Source of the DNA: Tepidanaerobacter acetatoxydans Re1
GTDB taxonomy: Bacteria; Bacillota; Thermosediminibacteria; Thermosediminibacterales; Tepidanaerobacteraceae
Length of the DNA: 64,000 nucleotides
Direction: 5' to 3'
NCBI RefSeq assembly: GCF_000328765.2
Contig: NC_019954.2
Span: 748,501 to 812,500 of the forward strand
Under the pieces are notes generated by a model. The model saw nothing but the letters and a program-made list of their open reading frames with translations, was not told the DNA's origin and did not search any database. A program made the position numbers and the translations under genes. Position 1 is the stretch's first letter. Each line of letters starts with the position of its first letter. Below, in pieces: positions 61,555 to 64,000 of this stretch.

Positions 61555-62499
61555 ATGATTCTTGCAGTAAACTTAAATGCATCCATAGATAAGGCATATA
61601 CCGTGGAGAATTTTAAGCCCGGAACGGTGACAAGAGTAAAAGAGGTAATACCGACTGCCGGCGGAAAGGGATTAAATGTAGCAAGAGTGCTGAATTCACT
61701 GAATCAGACCGTAAGTGTCACCGGATTTATCGGTGGATTTTCAGGAGCCTTTATAGAGCAGCAGCTTAAAGAGCAAAAAATGCCTTTTGAGTTTATACAT
61801 GTAAATGGTGAAACCAGGTCCTGCATCAATATTATAGATTTATCCTCAAATATTCATACAGAACTGTTGGAGCCTGGGCCATATATATCGGAAGAAGAGC
61901 TTGATGAGTTTTTAGAATTTTACACAAGCTCAGTTAAGCAATATGACGTGATAACGCTTTCCGGCAGTGCTCCTCGGGGCATTGATACAGATATATATGC
62001 AAAACTCGTATCTATCGCAAAAGATGCAAATAAAAAGGTCATACTCGATACAAGCGGCGAGTATTTGGCTAAAGGTATACAGAGTTCTCCTACTTTAGCA
62101 AAACCGAATAAATCAGAAGCGGAGCTGCTTTTAGGAAGAAAGCTTAAAGATACCGGTGACTTGGCATCTGCTGCAAAAGAACTTGTGGGCATGGGTCCTG
62201 AAATCGTTGCAATATCACTAGGTGCCGAAGGCGTAATGGTGGCAAGCGGTTTGACTAAAGAAGCCTACTTGGCGGTTCCTCCTAAAATCCGCCCTGTAAA
62301 CACCGTAGGCTGTGGTGATGCAATGGTAGCCGGATTTGCCACAGGACTTTCCAACAACTGGCCTCTTACAGAATGTATTAAATATGCCGTAGCGGTTTCG
62401 GCAGCAGCGGCACTGAGCCCTGTAACGGGTGGAATTGTTTTAAAAGAAGTAGACAACATTATTGGAAGTATGGATTTTCATAATCTGTACCTACTTTGA
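61555..62499 (+). CDS. PfkB-family 1-phosphofructokinase/tagatose-6-phosphate kinase
   Basis: The 314-residue ribokinase-fold enzyme opens MILAVNLNASIDKAYTVENF and has PTAGGKGLNVARVLNSL and NTVGCGDAMVAGFATGL (catalytic Asp in GCGDAM). This is the FruK/LacC/PfkB subfamily. With hexose-6-P made by its neighbours it could supply fructose- or tagatose-bisphosphate to the aldolase two genes upstream. The ATG is directly after the isomerase stop with no gap, so the two are coupled. 1-phosphofructokinase activity is the alternative. Confidence 0.87.
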   Translation: MILAVNLNASIDKAYTVENFKPGTVTRVKEVIPTAGGKGLNVARVLNSLNQTVSVTGFIGGFSGAFIEQQLKEQKMPFEFIHVNGETRSCINIIDLSSNIHTELLEPGPYISEEELDEFLEFYTSSVKQYDVITLSGSAPRGIDTDIYAKLVSIAKDANKKVILDTSGEYLAKGIQSSPTLAKPNKSEAELLLGRKLKDTGDLASAAKELVGMGPEIVAISLGAEGVMVASGLTKEAYLAVPPKIRPVNTVGCGDAMVAGFATGLSNNWPLTECIKYAVAVSAAAALSPVTGGIVLKEVDNIIGSMDFHNLYLL

Positions 62500-62571
62500 T
62501 AATTGCAGCACATTAAATTAATAGGTGCTGGATTATATAAAAAAAAATTATTTATCAGGGGGTAAGTAAGT

Positions 62572-63639
62572 ATGAAGAAAACCATATCAATCATTCTCAT
62601 GTCAGTTCTTCTAATAGGTCTTCTAGCTGGCTGTGGAGGAGGCGGTCAACCTGCGGGAGGAGATAACGAACAAGCAGAAGGCGGCGAGAAAGCCGGCAGC
62701 GAAATCAAGATAGGCCTATGCCTTTACAAATTCGACGACACCTTCATCTCCACCGTACGCCAAGCGATAGAAAAAGACGCAGCAGAAAAGAGCAAAGCCA
62801 CAGGCGACAAAATCACCATCAACGCCGTAGACGGCCAAGGCCAACAAGCGACCCAAAACGACCAAGTAGACACATTCATAACCCAAGGCTACGACATAAT
62901 AGACGTAAACATGGTAGACCGAACCGCAGCCTCAGTCATAATAGACAAAGCCAAAAAAGCCGACATACCCATAGTATTCTTCAACCGTGAACCCGTATCC
63001 GAAGACATGGACAAATGGGATAAACTATACTACGTAGGAGCAAAAGCCGAAGAATCAGGGACCATGCAAGGCAGCATAGCCGTAGAATACTGGAAAAACC
63101 ATCCAGAAGCAGACAAAAACGGAGACGGCATAATGCAGTATGTAATGCTGGAAGGAGAACCCGGCCACCAAGACGCAATACTTAGAACCGAGTACTCCAT
63201 CAAAGCCGTAGAAGAAGCCGGAATAAAAACCGAAAAACTAGCCAGCGACACCGGCAACTGGCAAAGAGCCCAGGGCCAAGAAAAAATGGCAGCATGGCTT
63301 TCCGCCTTTGGAGACAAAATCGAAGTAGTATTTGCCAACAACGACGACATGGCCCTAGGAGCAATCGAAGCACTAAAAGCCGCCGGCTACTTCCAAGGCG
63401 ACAAATACATGCCCGTAATAGGCGTAGACGCCACAGCACCGGCCCTTGACGCACTAGCAGACGGCAAACTGCTGGGAACAGTACTAAACGATGCCAAAGG
63501 TCAAGGCAACGCAATCCTAGAAATATCCTATGCACTAGCCAAAGGCAAAGACCCCGAACTTGAAGGCCTAACCGATGGCAAATACTGCTGGGTACCATAC
63601 CAGCCCGTAACCAAAGAAAATATGGACCAATTCAGATAA
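62572..63639 (+). CDS. mglB: Galactose/glucose-binding lipoprotein MglB
   Basis: The 355-residue protein has a lipoprotein signal (hydrophobic 6-18, lipobox LLAGCG), a Gly/Glu linker and a type-1 binding fold. The segment DKNGDGIMQYVMLEGEPGHQ is the calcium-loop region of MglB; NNDDMALGAIEALKAAG and VIGVDATAPALDAL also fit. It should deliver glucose or galactose to MglAC. From about residue 40 onward nearly every codon ends in C, A or G, whereas the first 40 codons use T-ending codons like the rest of the window. GGGGGTAAG precedes the ATG. Confidence 0.9.
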   Translation: MKKTISIILMSVLLIGLLAGCGGGGQPAGGDNEQAEGGEKAGSEIKIGLCLYKFDDTFISTVRQAIEKDAAEKSKATGDKITINAVDGQGQQATQNDQVDTFITQGYDIIDVNMVDRTAASVIIDKAKKADIPIVFFNREPVSEDMDKWDKLYYVGAKAEESGTMQGSIAVEYWKNHPEADKNGDGIMQYVMLEGEPGHQDAILRTEYSIKAVEEAGIKTEKLASDTGNWQRAQGQEKMAAWLSAFGDKIEVVFANNDDMALGAIEALKAAGYFQGDKYMPVIGVDATAPALDALADGKLLGTVLNDAKGQGNAILEISYALAKGKDPELEGLTDGKYCWVPYQPVTKENMDQFR

Positions 63640-63652
63640 CACAACAAACAAC

Positions 63653-63676
63653 TTAGGGAGTGCATGCACTCCCTAA
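63653..63676 (+). other. 24-base perfect palindrome between mglB and mglA
   Basis: TTAGGGAGTGCA and TGCACTCCCTAA are adjacent perfect complements. With only AAAATTCC after it, this is probably an mRNA-protecting or partial-termination hairpin that lets the binding protein exceed the ATPase, as at 36632 in the other sugar operon. Confidence 0.75.
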
Positions 63677-63718
63677 AATTCCCCAAACCCACATCTAACT
63701 TAAAAAAAGGTGAGAACA

Positions 63719-64000
63719 ATGACACAAGAGCACATACTAGAAATGCAAAACATATCAAAAAGCTTTCCCGGAGTCCAAGCACTAGACAACGTAACACTAA
63801 AACTAAAACCAGGCACAGTCCACGCCCTGGTAGGCGAAAACGGAGCCGGCAAATCCACACTAATGAAATGCCTATTTGGCCTATACACCCCGGACAAAGG
63901 CCATATAATCCTAGACGGAAAAACAGTCGAACTCAAAACCGCCAAAGACGCCATAGAAAACGGCATCTCAATGATACACCAAGAACTCCAGCCGATACCC
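63719..64000 (+). CDS. mglA: Sugar ABC transporter ATP-binding protein MglA, N-terminal part
   Basis: The first 94 residues are visible before the window ends. They open [20 protein letters not shown] and contain Walker [17 protein letters not shown] and the Q-loop region [12 protein letters not shown]. By position after MglB it is the double ABC ATPase MglA. AAAGGTGAGAAC precedes the ATG. Codon use shows the same T-poor third positions as mglB, so both belong to one compositional block. Confidence 0.92.
   Translation, partial: MTQEHILEMQNISKSFPGVQALDNVTLKLKPGTVHALVGENGAGKSTLMKCLFGLYTPDKGHIILDGKTVELKTAKDAIENGISMIHQELQPIP

Noticed and set aside
62981-63966. Long open frames on the minus strand opposite mglB and mglA
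   Set aside because: They have Leu/Arg/Cys-rich composition with no ribosome sites and result from the T-poor third codon positions of the real genes.
1-64000. CRISPR arrays, insertion sequences, prophage genes, rRNA and tRNA genes
   Set aside because: I saw no regularly spaced repeats, transposase or integrase frames, or recognisable rRNA or tRNA sequence on either strand.

Overview
The window is low-GC DNA from an anaerobic, endospore-forming Firmicute of the class Clostridia. The evidence is a gerA/gerB/gerC germinant-receptor operon, the HprK/HPr/RapZ/YvcK/WhiA set, an M-box and a B12 riboswitch, Mur ligase MurT/GatD, FeoAB, frequent TTG and GTG starts, and strong AGGAGG ribosome sites. 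The content resembles the Thermosediminibacter/Tepidanaerobacter group, but that assignment is a guess from gene content.

Layout. 0-10.4 kb: a metallo-beta-lactamase lipoprotein with a DUF3006 partner, then YhaM, HPr kinase, a PGI/PMI isomerase, a PHP phosphoesterase, a D-amino-acid aminotransferase, MurB, a hydantoinase-like protein and an HDAC-like protein. 10.4-11.7 kb: two glutamine-rich paralogues of unknown function. 11.7-14.9 kb: M-box riboswitch, a second structured leader and two overlapping mgtE genes. 15.5-26.1 kb: rapZ-yvcK-whiA-HPr, a YtoI-like CBS/DRTGG regulator, dnaE, a small protein, pfkA and pyk. 26.4-28.9 kb: HAD, HD and DegV proteins. 28.9-30.6 kb (minus strand): a B12-riboswitch-controlled pair that fits CblT/CblS alpha-ribazole salvage.

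30.6-42.5 kb is a sugar operon: a self-regulated LacI protein with two palindromic operators, a GmhA-like SIS protein fused to a HAD phosphatase, an unfamiliar deoxyhypusine-synthase-like protein, an HldE-like PfkB kinase, a three-part ABC importer, a Gfo/Idh dehydrogenase, a TIM-barrel epimerase and a ROK kinase. The substrate is not evident; a heptose or other unusual sugar is possible. This is the best candidate for an undescribed pathway. 42.6-47.1 kb: PaaK with a double-ACT protein, MurT/GatD and a C-GCAxxG-C-C protein. 47.1-48.3 kb: NiaX and NiaR for niacin. 48.4-53.0 kb: a ger operon with a small two-helix D-subunit-like gene and a broken tandem copy of the first 144 codons of gerA. 53.1-57.3 kb: LplA, a DtxR/MntR-type repressor and FeoAB.

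57.4-64.0 kb is a second sugar operon: ROK repressor, ROK glucokinase, class II aldolase, PGI/PMI-type isomerase, PfkB kinase, then MglB and the start of MglA. Together these could take an imported hexose to triose phosphates. From about 62.69 kb to the end, third codon positions become almost free of T, unlike the rest of the window. The last gene runs off the right edge and the DUF3006 gene runs off the left edge.
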